DNA from: Echinarachnius parma
Lineage: Eukaryota > Echinodermata > Echinoidea > Clypeasteroida > Echinarachniidae
Assembly (NCBI GenBank): GCA_037951105.1
Contig: JBAMJV010003039.1
Span: 64,501-128,500 of the forward strand
Direction of reading: 5' to 3'
Length of the DNA: 64,000 nt
A program made the translations under genes and the position numbers. The first letter of the stretch is position 1. Every line of letters starts with the position of its first letter. Below the pieces are notes generated by a model that did no database searches, was not told where the DNA came from, and saw only the letters and a list, made by a program, of their open reading frames with translations. Below, in pieces: positions 33,035 through 44,870 of the stretch.

Positions 33035-35059
33035 TTAGGTTAGTGTAATCTTTTTGGCCGTAGATACCAGGGTCACTTCAGCACCTTCGCCAGTTTTTGT
33101 CACGACTGCTGCGGTCCCATCGGGGGAAACCGAGAGCATGAGGGCGCTGCAGCCGTGTTGTTCGTTCTCAAAGAGCGTGTCCAGGAGATTTCCATCGAGT
33201 GTGTATCTCTGGAGTGTCCGACTACCACTGGATCCCTTCCAGAGGACGTAGAGGAGTCTCTCGTTGTCGCAGCCGATCGCGACTTCCTTCCATTCGGCAC
33301 GAGTGATCGTGCGCAAGATCTTACCGTCCCGGTCAATTACAGAGATCTTGGAGGAATCGTGAGTGAACAAAATCACGTCGGCCTCACGAGGACATACAGC
33401 AACACGGACTGGGTTAAGACCCTCTACATTGATAGACTTCTGCAAAGCCCCATCCTGGCGCAAGACACGAACCATACCGTCACCAGCGACATATATATTG
33501 TCTGCGTGGTCTGTTGCTACGCTTTGCAACTGGTCACACGGTATCAAATTGGATGAAATCTTACCACCCGGTAGTGTGATGACATCATTAGATTTCATTA
33601 GCACTAGACGTAGATCAGAAAGTGATACGATTGATGCATAACCACACGTTATTCTCGTTTCTAGCTCAAAATGCGTGGCGGACTCATATTTCACATTTGT
33701 CTGTCTTACTGCATAATATTTGCCAACAAGAAAGTGTTCTGCTCTGTCTATTAGCCTATTCTTCAAGTAATATATGCTATCTTCTGGTTCTGATTTAACT
33801 CCTTGAAATGCAGCTACCAATGCCATCCGTCCATCTTTCGTGAAGGTAATCGAATAAGGGCCATCGGTGCAAGATTGAATGCTGATGTTTCTTATGTCCC
33901 TGATTGCCATCACCAAAGATCCAAGACTTGGCTCGTCACTTGCTGAGTGAAAATGCTGTTGGGACACCGATTCACTGATCTTCTGAAGCAGTCTCATATC
34001 CAGTCTCTCTGACGTCACCTGGTTGATTGAGTCCTGCAGAGGTTGTAGATTCTTGTAGGAAAGTGCAATGGCCACATCAGTCGACTCTTGTTCCAGGATC
34101 GTTCTTGCTTTGGACTCGCACAGGCCTAGGCTTTCATTCACCCCTTTCGATTTCTGTCGGAGCTTTACAAGTACTTGACGTTGGTTTCGTTGAAATGAGT
34201 TCATTGTGGCCTTGACGTTTAGTTCCCACCGTTTCGTCTCTTGTTCAACCATCGATTTGATCTTCTTGTTGACCATTTCCTCCTGCATTAGCATCGACTT
34301 GTCGACGGTATCAAGCATTGAAATAAATGAGGCGCATTCTTGCGACTTTTCGTCAATACGCGCCAACTGGGAACGGATTCTCTCCTTCAGTGTCGACGCA
34401 AACTCGCCGATCGGGACATGCTCGTGATCGTCCTCTGCACGATGATCGTTTTCAGTACATTCATCACAAATTGGGACGTTGCAAACAGTGCAGAAGAGTC
34501 GCAACTTCATCTCCGCGTGATTCTGACAAAATGTTGAGAGACCACCTTCGACGTCGCCTTTCTTGCAGCCTTTCGCACCGCTGCCTTCCACTCCCTTCAT
34601 CAGCTCTTGCTCTGGAACAGCTGTCACGGTATGGTTCTGAGTTCCCTTCATCTTACTGTGAGTATAACCACATTGCTGACACATCGTCTGTGCGCACTCG
34701 GAGCAGTGGATGAATCCATGAGGCTGGTTTCCATCCGTCTGGGTTCTCCCACAGACATCACATGACTTGGTGTCTTGTTTCACTTCTTCGTCCTCAAGAA
34801 CCTGAAGGAGCTTCATCGCCCGGAAATCTAGCGTCAAAGCAGTGACACCTCCCTCGGGTATATCTGACACCTTTTGACACACTGGACATCGTAGGGAACC
34901 TGCGCTGCCTTTCTCTGTCCTGAACTTTTCGAGACACTTCTCACAGAAACAATGCAGACAGGACAATGCTCTCGGGTTCTTGAATCGATTAAAGCAAATG
35001 GCACACTTAAGTTCTTCCTCTAACTTCTCTGACAATGAGAACAAACTCTTGGCAGCCAT
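33035..35059 (-). CDS. TRIM gene 3: RING/B-box/coiled-coil/NHL-like E3 ubiquitin ligase
   Basis: Single-exon 674-residue paralogue. RING C19 to C61 is type B and nearly identical to gene 2. Six linker residues (ARLPIV) before B-box 1 are deleted, so B-box 1 runs C100 to H143 and B-box 2 C178 to H212, with all zinc ligands intact. The B-box region (CGYTHSKMKG, GSGAKGCKKG) resembles gene 1 more than gene 2. Coiled coil nearly identical to genes 1 and 2. Variable propeller segment at about 33713-33811, one residue shorter than in gene 2. Start context ACAATGG. The array position and high similarity suggest a recent duplicate of gene 2 with patches exchanged with gene 1. Function inferred from the TRIM family. 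Confidence 0.95.
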   Translation of the reverse strand: MAAKSLFSLSEKLEEELKCAICFNRFKNPRALSCLHCFCEKCLEKFRTEKGSAGSLRCPVCQKVSDIPEGGVTALTLDFRAMKLLQVLEDEEVKQDTKSCDVCGRTQTDGNQPHGFIHCSECAQTMCQQCGYTHSKMKGTQNHTVTAVPEQELMKGVEGSGAKGCKKGDVEGGLSTFCQNHAEMKLRLFCTVCNVPICDECTENDHRAEDDHEHVPIGEFASTLKERIRSQLARIDEKSQECASFISMLDTVDKSMLMQEEMVNKKIKSMVEQETKRWELNVKATMNSFQRNQRQVLVKLRQKSKGVNESLGLCESKARTILEQESTDVAIALSYKNLQPLQDSINQVTSERLDMRLLQKISESVSQQHFHSASDEPSLGSLVMAIRDIRNISIQSCTDGPYSITFTKDGRMALVAAFQGVKSEPEDSIYYLKNRLIDRAEHFLVGKYYAVRQTNVKYESATHFELETRITCGYASIVSLSDLRLVLMKSNDVITLPGGKISSNLIPCDQLQSVATDHADNIYVAGDGMVRVLRQDGALQKSINVEGLNPVRVAVCPREADVILFTHDSSKISVIDRDGKILRTITRAEWKEVAIGCDNERLLYVLWKGSSGSRTLQRYTLDGNLLDTLFENEQHGCSALMLSVSPDGTAAVVTKTGEGAEVTLVSTAKKITLT

Positions 35060-36986
35060 TGTCTGTGGATCTATGAGTAGCGTATTACGGCTAAGAATTC
35101 ATAAAAGGTTTACATAATATAATGATGTTGGTGTTTTATAGGAAGAAAACTAATATGTATTTATGTTAACCGAAAATTATTCACTACTACCCTAAATGTA
35201 GGAACTCTTTAAGTCTTCAAAATGGAAAGTAATTAGTTTTAATTCATAATATTTTAATGGAAGAAATAGTTTCTTCTTTTCTCAAAAGCAATAACACATT
35301 GTGATTCGTACACATCACGATTTCACAGTAGGCCTTTTGACTAGCAAGAACTTTACCTTGGAAATCGTACAGACGACGACATGTTGAGGATAATGTAGTA
35401 TAACATTCTTTTTCGCAGATTTGAACCAAATCCCATAACTTACAGCGTAACGTGTACTAAATATTTATAGAGTCAAAATTTGGGTAACGAATGGCAAGCA
35501 AATGACAACATGTCAGAAGTAACCTTCAAGTAATTGATTTTTGTAGGATAATAATTAAAATTACACAAACATATACCTAGTTCTTTATAATCAGATCCAT
35601 ATGTCACAAAAAATTAGACCGGAATCCATCAATTAATGTTCACAATGTCACTTGTTCAACTTGGAGGTCTTAAACAATGGGTACATCGTATGTTGCAGAG
35701 AGTTGAATGCTGGAGTTCGTCAAAGTTAACGACGACACATGTTCAAAGAAGGCGCAAAAGGGCATACTAGTTTTCACTGTCTTCTGAGGATGGACTGAAA
35801 ATATCATAGCGAGTTCACGAAAATATCTCTTTCAGCATTTTTTCGTTCCGTCGATCAACTACAGTATTTTATCAGGATTAGAATACTTCCGTACAGTCTT
35901 CATTACACATAAACTACCGGGATATGAATATCAAATGCTCATCGTCCCTCGAATGGAGCAGGAATATTGCAATATGCACGATTGCATTTGGTTAAATACA
36001 GCATGCAAAAGGTCAAACTAATGATCAAAGTCTTCTGGGGTGAACTGGAAATGTCGCACATCGCAGTGAGTTCATGAAATGTCTTAGTAGTCTTACGTTC
36101 CGGACATCGCTCTCCAACTTGTTCAGGACTAGAATACTTCAGGACAGATCTTCATCAGGCCAGCATCTACAAAACGGTTTAATTGACATACAAAGTTTCA
36201 ATTTTCAATAGTGCCCAAGCAACGTCTGTTTTCAACAATAATAAGACACAATCTGCGATGATCTGAACGTGAGATGTTGAACCACTCATTTTAACTTTGC
36301 TCGTTGTCCCTCGAATAAAACTGAAGAGTTGTAAAATAAAAAGATGATATTAACATCCCTTTTCTCACAAGAGGCGGTATTGCGTAATTACGAATGTTAT
36401 CGGTTTAAATTGAATGACATTTTTACGAAATAGGAACACGGTTTAAATCGAATGCTAACAGAAATTAATGGTATCGAATGATCGTTGTATGAATTCAAAT
36501 GCTAAAAACGAATTGAAACTACAAAATACAGCTGCGGTGACAAAATTGGCGAAATTGAATGCACACAAATTGAATTCGTGTAGCCAACTTACGAAATTGA
36601 CCAAGAAATCATATATTTTGCTGGGGATCAAGTTTGATTCAATAATTTATCAACATAATTATTTTAAAATCCTGCAAAATTTTGAAAATATACTAAAATA
36701 GATTTTTAAGTGTGTTGATGACTTGATGATCTCTTTATTGACACATTATTTAACGAAACATCATATTAATTTTGTTTTTATTGACAAATTGATTGAAAAT
36801 TGATGTGTCTTGAGGGCGCCCTCTAGTGTTAACGACTGCTTTATAAATAAAAATCGCCCTGTAACCTTAACTGTTCATAATTTTTTACAACCATTCAAGC
36901 ATCAATGAATTATAACTATTAGTTTTTAATGACAAATTACAAGTTTTAGTTACTAAAATTATGTTTGCCAAAACAAAACCATCCCT
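35060..36986. other. 5' flank of TRIM gene 3 (type B)
   Basis: Closely similar to the 5' flank of gene 2, including the paired CTTCTGGGGTGAACTGGAAA modules (about 35780 and 36035). No TATA box or splice site assigned. No gene recognised. Confidence 0.55.
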
Positions 36987-37552
36987 TTAAAGGGATAGTT
37001 GAGTTTGTGTAAAGAGAGTACAGTTTTGGTCAAACTGAATTTGAGTAAGCAAATCCTGCACTATTACATTACACACTGATAGTTATAACTCCAGCATGCT
37101 CGAAAGGAATACAAAATTACTAATGACTAAGTAAAAAGCCCGTTATCATTTTAAAAAGCCGTTAAAACTCAAAAGGGAGTTCTCTAAACCCTCATCGGTT
37201 TCAACCATTTTAAATAAAATATTGTGCATGTGATGTTTTGCTGAAATAGTGATTAAGATAATCAACAACTATTTAAAAACCTCTTTCGTAAATTTTTGAA
37301 AAGAGGAAGCATTAACAAAAAAAATGTAACGGCTAGTCCAAAATTATGGAATAAATGTGGGGCCCCTCATTTATTACAAATGGTTATGTTTATGGATATT
37401 TCAGCCATTTCTGAACCGATTTTGATCAAATAAAGTTTATTCTGTCATTAAAATTGTATGCTTTTTCGAATTTGACACTCAGTTTTTCATTATCTCACAA
37501 AAAAATTATTTTGTGTAGCGCCTTCTATACCAAAACTCAACTATCCCTTTAA
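36987..37552. mobile_element. TTAAAGGGATAGTTGAG MITE, unit 3
   Basis: 566 bp; ends TTAAAGGGATAGTTGAGTTT and AAACTCAACTATCCCTTTAA. Orthologous in position to 25522-26067. Confidence 0.7.
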
Positions 37553-37766
37553 GCTTGTATTTTTTGCGTATGTTATGTGTATTTCAACACCAAACAAATA
37601 TTGTTCGTCCGAATAGACCTAGCTAGCTTGGAATGAGAGTTCGTCTTTTATTTTGGATCGAGTCAAATTTATTGTTTGATCCATGCAAGTATGATTGTGT
37701 GTGTGTTTAATTGTTTGTATTTATGTGTGCACGCGAGCGTGTTTGTGTGCGACGTGCATACATGAC

Positions 37767-38570
37767 CGCTGGGCAATTAAAAGGACAAATTGACGGTATC
37801 GATAGCAAAAAACGATACTTAATTTTTTGGAAGGAACAACATTTTGACATTTTGGGCAATTATATTTTTCAAATGCCAAATCCAGTAATATTGTTAAGTG
37901 AAACAGTAATGTAGGCTATAAAGCGATCAAGTCGTTTAATTTGGCCTACGCTCAGTTCTTTTTAACGGAGTTATTTACGCATTTCTGAATTTGCCCTTTT
38001 TACATGCACGATATCGCGTCGATATTGGGCATGAAAAAGGACAAAACGCGAATTGCCCTTTTACGCGCATTGATAATGCACAGGCAATGCGCGCGACTTG
38101 GCGCAATAATGGGCAGCTAAAAGGGCAAATCCATTTTTGTCCTTTTTATTGCCCATATAATATGCGCGTTTAGTCGTGTATGCCAAACATGCAAGGGTTA
38201 TTTCGTAGTCACTTGAATTAAAATTGGTTAAACTTGTGGCCGTACGCATGTGCGGATATTGTGATCAATGCTATATTCTTACGGAAAAGTAGTAAAATAA
38301 CACATTTCATTCGTTATACATTGATTCTTAACCAAATAACACCTCTCGGCAGTTCGTGAAAACGATTTTGTCCTTTTTGTTGCCCAAATACGCGCAATTT
38401 TGTCATTTTGTCCTTTTGTTATTTTTGATTTTCTCAAAAAGTGGGGCACATATGGGAATTCTAAATCTATCATCGGATAGGTTTTAAAGAACTCTATCTG
38501 AAAATAAAATAAAAACAAAATCGATATTTGACGATAATATCGGCCATTTTGCCCTTTTTATTGCCCAGCG
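37767..38570. mobile_element. CGCTGGGCAAT element in a TG microsatellite
   Basis: Ends CGCTGGGCAATTAAAAGGAC and TTTTTATTGCCCAGCG, 804 bp. Several inner copies of the TTGCCCTTTT / AAAAGGGCAA type lie in both orientations. It interrupts a TG-rich microsatellite that continues on both sides. The target duplication is short or ambiguous (AC or GAC). Confidence 0.65.
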
Positions 38571-39006
38571 ACGAATGTGTGTGTGCGTGCATGCGTAGGT
38601 GATGTGATGTTTGTGAGTGTGTTAGTATGTACGTATGTATGTATGTTTGTTTGTATGTATGTTTTATGCGTAGTTGCATGTGTATTTGTGTATGTGACAC
38701 GCAGATACCTACTGTGATAAGTTCGCTCGTAGAACAATAATCGGCGTAACGAGTCGCAGTGCATTTATTCCACAGTGTCCTCATAATCCGTGCAGTTCAC
38801 ATCCAAATGTCTCTACATATCGTCCACATTAAATTACCAGGATTACTAGTAGTATTAGACCATAAAAGAACGAAATTTGTTATTTGATGATATCTTCAAT
38901 TTTCAGCAGCTTACTCCGGTACAAAATGCATCAAACTCGCCACAAGTGATCCTGGAACCCGTCATAGCACAGGAGTAGTGTCCAATATTGAGCTGTAAAT
39001 AATGCG
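38571..39006. other. TG-rich and unassigned sequence at the unit 3/4 junction
   Basis: TG-rich microsatellite to about 38695, then sequence homologous to about 57200-57650. No gene recognised. Confidence 0.45.
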
Positions 39007-39417
39007 GTGGTAAAACACATCTAATTACAGCTATAAATGTAATCATAATTTATCTTAAATGGCTAAAATGGCAAAAGTATAGCGATAGACCCGTGATCCC
39101 ACAATGTTGTTGATCTCGAATGCAATATGGATACGCCTTACATGTTCATATCGATTCAGATTCGATGATTGCGCACGTTACCATGGTCACATGTGGTCAC
39201 ATGGTTACCTCGCTCGCTTGTATACGGGCAAATTTTAGTCAGCGGGGCTAATGTTTTTCGCCGGAATTTAATTCTACTACAGTAATTTGTCATCCGACGA
39301 ACGAGCAATCAATATAATGCTCTCCACCAACTACTGGTTTCCATAGTGATGTATATTAGATATAGAGTCGGCTTGTAATTGCAACATAATTGCTGTAATT
39401 AGATGTGTTTTACCACA
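39007..39417. mobile_element. GGTAAAACACATCTAATTACAGC inverted-repeat element
   Basis: Outer inverted repeats of about 25 bp (sharing AACACATCTAATTACAGC) enclose 411 bp. Part of the inside (39175-39390) also occurs at 14260-14475 without these ends. Either a MITE or a local inverted duplication. Confidence 0.5.
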
Positions 39418-39556
39418 GTTTCTTTCAATTGAGAGTGGTGCAAATGATAACATGATTGTCAAAAATGATCACGGAAGTGTGATTTTAAATGTTTCGATGC
39501 ATTTCACTATGAATGATATTACTGTGTATTTTGATTTGTGTACTTGAATAATACAA

Positions 39557-40297
39557 TTAAAGGGAGCGTTGAGTATTGGTATTTTCCGAAGTGCCCCCCC
39601 CCCCCATAATTAATTGTAACGGATTTGGTTGATTTCAATTCCATATGAAAGATCATCGAAAAAAAACATGGGAAATAATTATAATTCCCATTCAAATGCT
39701 CTAATTGTTGTGAAATTTGCTTTCAAAATATTATATAAAAGTGATTGACTTCCGGACATCACTTTTTAGAGAACGCTAGCGCGAGGCGCAAGCGTTATAG
39801 GTCCTCTTAATACGGGACTGAAAATTAATATTTGTAAGCACGCTAATTGTGCTTAAAACTATACATATGATACGGTACTTACCACCAATTCACTCTCCAT
39901 TATGTGATCCAACTATCGGTTGGATTAAAATTATGATTTTCCCTCCATTCCGCTAAAAATCAGTGATTTATGCGCCTCCTCGACTTCTCTCCGCGTGTTA
40001 GCGCGACTCCGAACAGAATTTTAAACGAAAGATGATCTCGATGGCCGCGGTAACTATTACCGCCCATTACAGTCCCGTATTAGGAGGACCTAGAACGCTA
40101 GCGCTTCTCTCTAGAGTTAATTTGACTCGTGAGTTGTAACGGCTCTTTTTTGAATGATAACAGGGGTTTTACTTTGTCGTTTGTAATTGTGTATACTTTT
40201 CGAGCATGGTGAAGTTATAACTATTAGTTTGTACCGTAATCGTGCAGGTTTTGGTTACTAAAGTAAAGTTTGACCAATACTCAACGTTACCTTTAAA
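39557..40297. mobile_element. TTAAAGG...GAGTATTGGT MITE with a nested element
   Basis: Outer ends TTAAAGGGAGCGTTGAGTAT and ATACTCAACGTTACCTTTAA, 741 bp. A second inverted-repeat element sits inside (about 39772-40115), marked by AACGCTAGCG and TAATACGGGACTG and their complements. The same nested pair, in opposite orientation, is at 59051-59795. Confidence 0.7.
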
Positions 40298-40550
40298 TAT
40301 AAAATTACTTTGTCCTGTGTGTATGTGTATGTAATATTTGCCACTGTCATAAATGACGGTGGACCTGGTGCAAATGTAAAGTTCATTATCTTAAATAAAG
40401 AAATGAGTAATACAAAATCAACTTGTTATTCCGAAAAACGTATCAATGTGTATAAACATTCGAAATAAGTAAATAATTTTATTGATAAATACATCCATAA
40501 ATAGATCTAGCTAATGAACAGACAGACGCTAGTGCATTATTGTTGTAAAT

Positions 40551-43500
40551 GGGCAATTCCGCGGTAACGGAATTACAATTCAGAGAAATTTTGCTTATAC
40601 TTTTTCATAATATGGATTAGTCCTATGACCTAAAGGTTTATCAACACTTTAATAAGTTCTGGAGATATACCTGCTGTCATATAGAAACAAAAATATGGAA
40701 ATTCCATACATGAGAAAAGAGTTAGCACGTATGATACGTCGGTAACGGAATTACGGCAGAGAATGGGCCCTTTTTTCCCACCTTCAACTTTCACACGAAT
40801 TCCTCTGAAATTTAAAAGACATTTTGAGTAGATTTACTTTAAAGTTCATTGCTTGTGGTGTCAACTTTATGATAGCATTAGTTTTGTCCTTTATGTTCAT
40901 CTTGTTTTGTCGTAACCGACCATGTTTCCAAAAATGGCAGCGGTAACGGAATTACGAAAATGGTAACGGAATTACGCCTTCTGAAATGTACCTTAAAAAT
41001 CAAATTTCTTGAACACCAGATAAGCTGAAATCCCTTCAAATGTTATTTTGATGTTCAAACATTTATAACAACCAAAATGCAAGATACTTTTATGCCAAAT
41101 TATAAAGTATTTTATGAATACACCTGCTTAATTTGTTAATTTGGTAACGCAATGTGAAATTTCTAAAAAAAATAATTATTTGTGTTTGCGAAATTCAAGT
41201 CAGTCTTTGTTTACATAGTCAGATGTCAAGTGATGCATGTATCAAGGATACCAGGAATTGCTTGTATCATGCAATGCACAATGTGTACAATTTGATGTTA
41301 GTATTCAGAAAAACCCTCTAGACTTATTTACATTGGACATGTACTAACAAAGTATGTAACCATGCTGGCAAGTTAAATGGCCAGCAAGGATAGGGTTCAA
41401 TCCTATTGTCTGAATTTTAATACCTACCAATTAAGCCATCACAACAATTCTGGGAAGTTAAAAGCCAGTGAGGGAACTAATTAGCATGCTACAAGTATTT
41501 ATATGAAGAAAAGTGTATCTCTTCTGTCTGTTTGTGGCTCATTGAGGATATCTATATAATATTTGCTATTAGACCAATTGATGTCAATGCCATAGATCTA
41601 CTAAAATTCTAAATTAAACCCATCCATTTGACAAAAATCACTGCCACTGAAAATACTACCAAGACACTTTTTTGATCATGTACACGTCATATACTTTTTG
41701 CAATTTGGACATAATAAATTGGCAAGCATAACATGTACAAGAACATTAATTCATAGTCAGAGATCAACTTGATACATGTATCACTGATACAATTAAAGGA
41801 ACTACAGCGTGTAGATGGCCTAATTTTCACAATTTGGCTCTCTACATGTAATTTTTCCCGAAGAAAACGAATTTGGTAGTCATTTCTAATGAAATCAATC
41901 AATTTTGGGGTAATAAGTAAATATCTAATTTTCCTGGGCACGCCTCTTTTAAATTGCCAAAATGTGATGTCATCTAAAGAACGGACTAATGAACTTAATT
42001 CTGTAGATGACGTGTCATGACGTAAGCCGATGAATTGTCAATCACATGGCAATCACGCTGCCGATTCCGGACCCTACATGTGGGTGGGGCGTAAACTGGC
42101 TGCTAAGTGAGATTTGGCATCGGGAAATTAGTCTCAAATCACTACTGTGTTTATTTTCATGGATTTTTTTTTCGGCAGACCTATGTTTCAAGTCATCAAC
42201 TATAGAATAAGTGTCAACGTTGTATTCTTTAGGTTCTTTAATTGCTTGTAGTATATTTTGCATTGCACAATATGTACAACTTGATATTACAGTTGTTCAA
42301 GTTTTAAAAATCCTAAACTTATTTACAAATTGTACTAACAAAGTATGTTACAATACTGGCAAGTGGAATGGCCAGCAAGGATAGAGTTCAATCTTATTGT
42401 CTGAACTTGAATTCATCAACAATAATACTGGCAAGCTACATTTAAAAGCCAGGGAATAAGTTAGCAAGATACATGTATTTATATGAAGGAGAGTGTATAA
42501 TTATATTCTGTCTGTTTGTGGCTCTTATATCTAAGACCTGTGACTAATGTACATTGGCCTGAATTCTCATTCAGTAGCTCAACTTGATTTTGGCTTAAAA
42601 AGACAAAGACTACCGGTAACAATATTCACCAGAAGACCTATTGTATAGTTCCTATGGTGCTATGATATTTTAATAGTTTCCCTTCGTTATCCAGTCAATC
42701 CCTTGAGTTCTGATTATAGGGAACAGGACAATGGGCCCTTTAAAATGTATTCATAGTATAGTCTGTCATCAGCCAAATTAAATTGCATCCAGGATCATCC
42801 TGGAAATTTACAGGTGACCAGCATAAAATATTGACCGAATTTCAAAGAGCCCATTGTCTTTATACTTTGAAGCAGAAGCAAGATATTGACTGGATAATGA
42901 GATGAAACTTTCTGGGAAACATAGAACCTACACAACACTCCCGCTACCGCAAAGTGTTACCGGTAGTCTTGGTCTTTTTAGGCCAATCTCAAGTTGAGCC
43001 ACTGGTGAGAATTTGGGCCAAAGTCATCTACTACAGGCCAAACATACTTCTCTGAGTGATGTTTGTTTCAGGAATTTGACAGTAATGTTACTATCCACAG
43101 CCTCCATCACTTGCCCGATTAATATTTGGCATTGTTTTCTTTGCAGTATTGAACTACCACCCATTTCCATTTTAGGTCCTCCATGTGTTAGTTGATGTCG
43201 ACATTACTAATTTCTGTGTTGTTACCTTTTCCATCACTACTGTTCTTGATGTTATCTTGGACACTAGCTTCATCAATACCACCTGCAGTCTTTAGACTTC
43301 AACAAGGGGAGGGAGTTGGGGTTGGGTGATCTATTTTTTTTGTTCTTGCCAAAGACTGCAATATTGTTTTCTTGTCCTGCCGAAGGCGGTAAAGTCTTTC
43401 TTATTTGATTTCTTCCTTTATATTCATAATTTAGTTTTTTACTCATCAGTAGGTAGATTTTGTTTTCCCCCCTGTATAGTGGGTGGATATTCTTTCTTTC

Positions 43501-44113
43501 AAAAACTTCCTACCCACTTTAAAGTAAATTAAATGGTGCGTCCCTTACCGATGTAATTCCGTTACCGGTGTAATTCCGTTACCATGTAATTCCGTTACCG
43601 ATGTTTTCATAGGAATGGGTTAAGATATTAAAGAATTGGGTGTTTGGGGTTTCAAGGACACATATTTTAGCATTGGGTTTACAATTACAGAATAATTCAC
43701 TAATATTTAAGTTCTTTAAAAAAACTTTCTTGCAATATTGGTAACGCAATTACATACAAATTGGAGTAGATTTTGTTATTCTGTCCTGCAAATATTGGTT
43801 CCGTTTAGAACAAGTGCTTTACAAAATAAGAAGATTATCCATATATTAGTATAACTGCAAAGTATACAAAGGAATAAGTTCAGGGATCAATGATTTATTG
43901 ATTTGTTATTAAATTTAGTCATTTTTTTCAATTCTGAAGCCTAGAAAACCTCAAAAGTTCAACCATTGCTTTCAGAAAAAAGGATTAAGTTATTCACAAA
44001 CGGTCTTCTATTCACTAATATATAGGACGTTGTCCACCCAAAACATGCTTTGAAATTGTATTTCATAAACTTTTGAATTTTCCATTTTTGGCTTCTCTCA
44101 TCCGGAATTGCCC
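40551..44113. mobile_element. 3.5-kb element with GTAACGGAATTAC subterminal motifs
   Basis: Ends GGGCAATTCCG and CGGAATTGCCC. Four copies of GGTAACGGAATTAC near the left end (40563, 40741, 40942, 40962) face three inverted copies near the right (43553, 43569, 43585). Inside, a segment of about 270 bp is repeated (about 41270-41545 and 42255-42525) and another inverted-repeat element is nested (42555-43019). It lies next to the AC microsatellite of unit 4; units 2 and 3 lack it. Open frames are short (up to 84 codons) with no transposase motifs seen. Class not determined. Confidence 0.7.
42555..43019. mobile_element. Nested inverted-repeat element inside the 3.5-kb element
   Basis: Arms share GAATTCTCA, AGACAAAGACTACCGGTAAC-like and TTATCCAGTCAAT blocks in inverted order, about 190 bp per arm with mismatches. 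Ends are TTGGCC-type. Old relative to the other MITEs, as judged by arm divergence. Confidence 0.55.
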
Positions 44114-44133
44114 AACTGATATATTGTTACACG

Positions 44134-44163
44134 AACACATACTCACACGAACAAACACACAGA

Positions 44164-44227
<64 letters not shown>

Positions 44228-44372
44228 CACGCACAAGTGCACGCATACATACACACACATGCATACATACATACATACATACATACACGCATACACGCAC
44301 TCATACATACATGTGCACACACGCATACATGCACCCATACATACACTTACACACGCGAACAAACACGTATGA
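44134..44372. repeat. (AC)n / ACAT microsatellite, unit 4
   Basis: Perfect AC run from about 44170 to 44218, then ACAT and ACGC variants. Equivalent to 16561-16850. Open frames across it are repeat artefacts. Confidence 0.95.
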
Positions 44373-44482
44373 ACACACAACTGCACATCCATTTGTATTC
44401 AAGGCAGGTTTTAATATAATTTTATACTGGCTGTTTTGTAATATACCATTAACATGATTAATGCTAAAACAAATTGTTCACT

Positions 44483-44870
44483 TTAAAGGGACTAAGTAAC
44501 ATTGTCCAAATCATCAAAATCCAATTGGAATCTAGCGGTTCCCTCATACCTTGTTGTGTTCGTATTAACAATAAAATTATGGGACAGGTTTTGGTTTTTC
44601 AAATTTTCCTTTCGTTAAAAAAATATGTACGATTGAAGTGTACAGATGTAGAATAATCCAATGGATCGTCAAAACCGTGTACAAAGTGAGTGCAATGAGT
44701 ATTAAGTGAATATCACTTTGCTTTTCTGCTCATTACTCGGCCATATAACGTCCATTTAACTTGAAATGTTCACACAACTCCCACTGGACATATCGGATAA
44801 CAACAATATACACTTTATCAACCACTCATCACTTTTTGCACATGTTAACAAAGTTACTAGATCCCTTTAA
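44483..44870 (+). mobile_element. TTAAAGGGACTTAGTAAC MITE, unit 4
   Basis: 388 bp, nearly identical to 28309-28695 and at the orthologous place in unit 3. Confidence 0.75.

Larger units (their letters stand above)
26806..39000. repeat. Duplication unit 3
   Basis: Left edge is an AC microsatellite equivalent to 44134-44372, then 3' flank, TRIM gene 3, 5' flank, and a right part to about 39000 that matches 56690-57650 of unit 4 (for example CGGTACAAAAT followed by ATCAAACTCG). Units 2 and 3 are each other's closest relatives around the gene. Limits are estimates. Confidence 0.65.
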
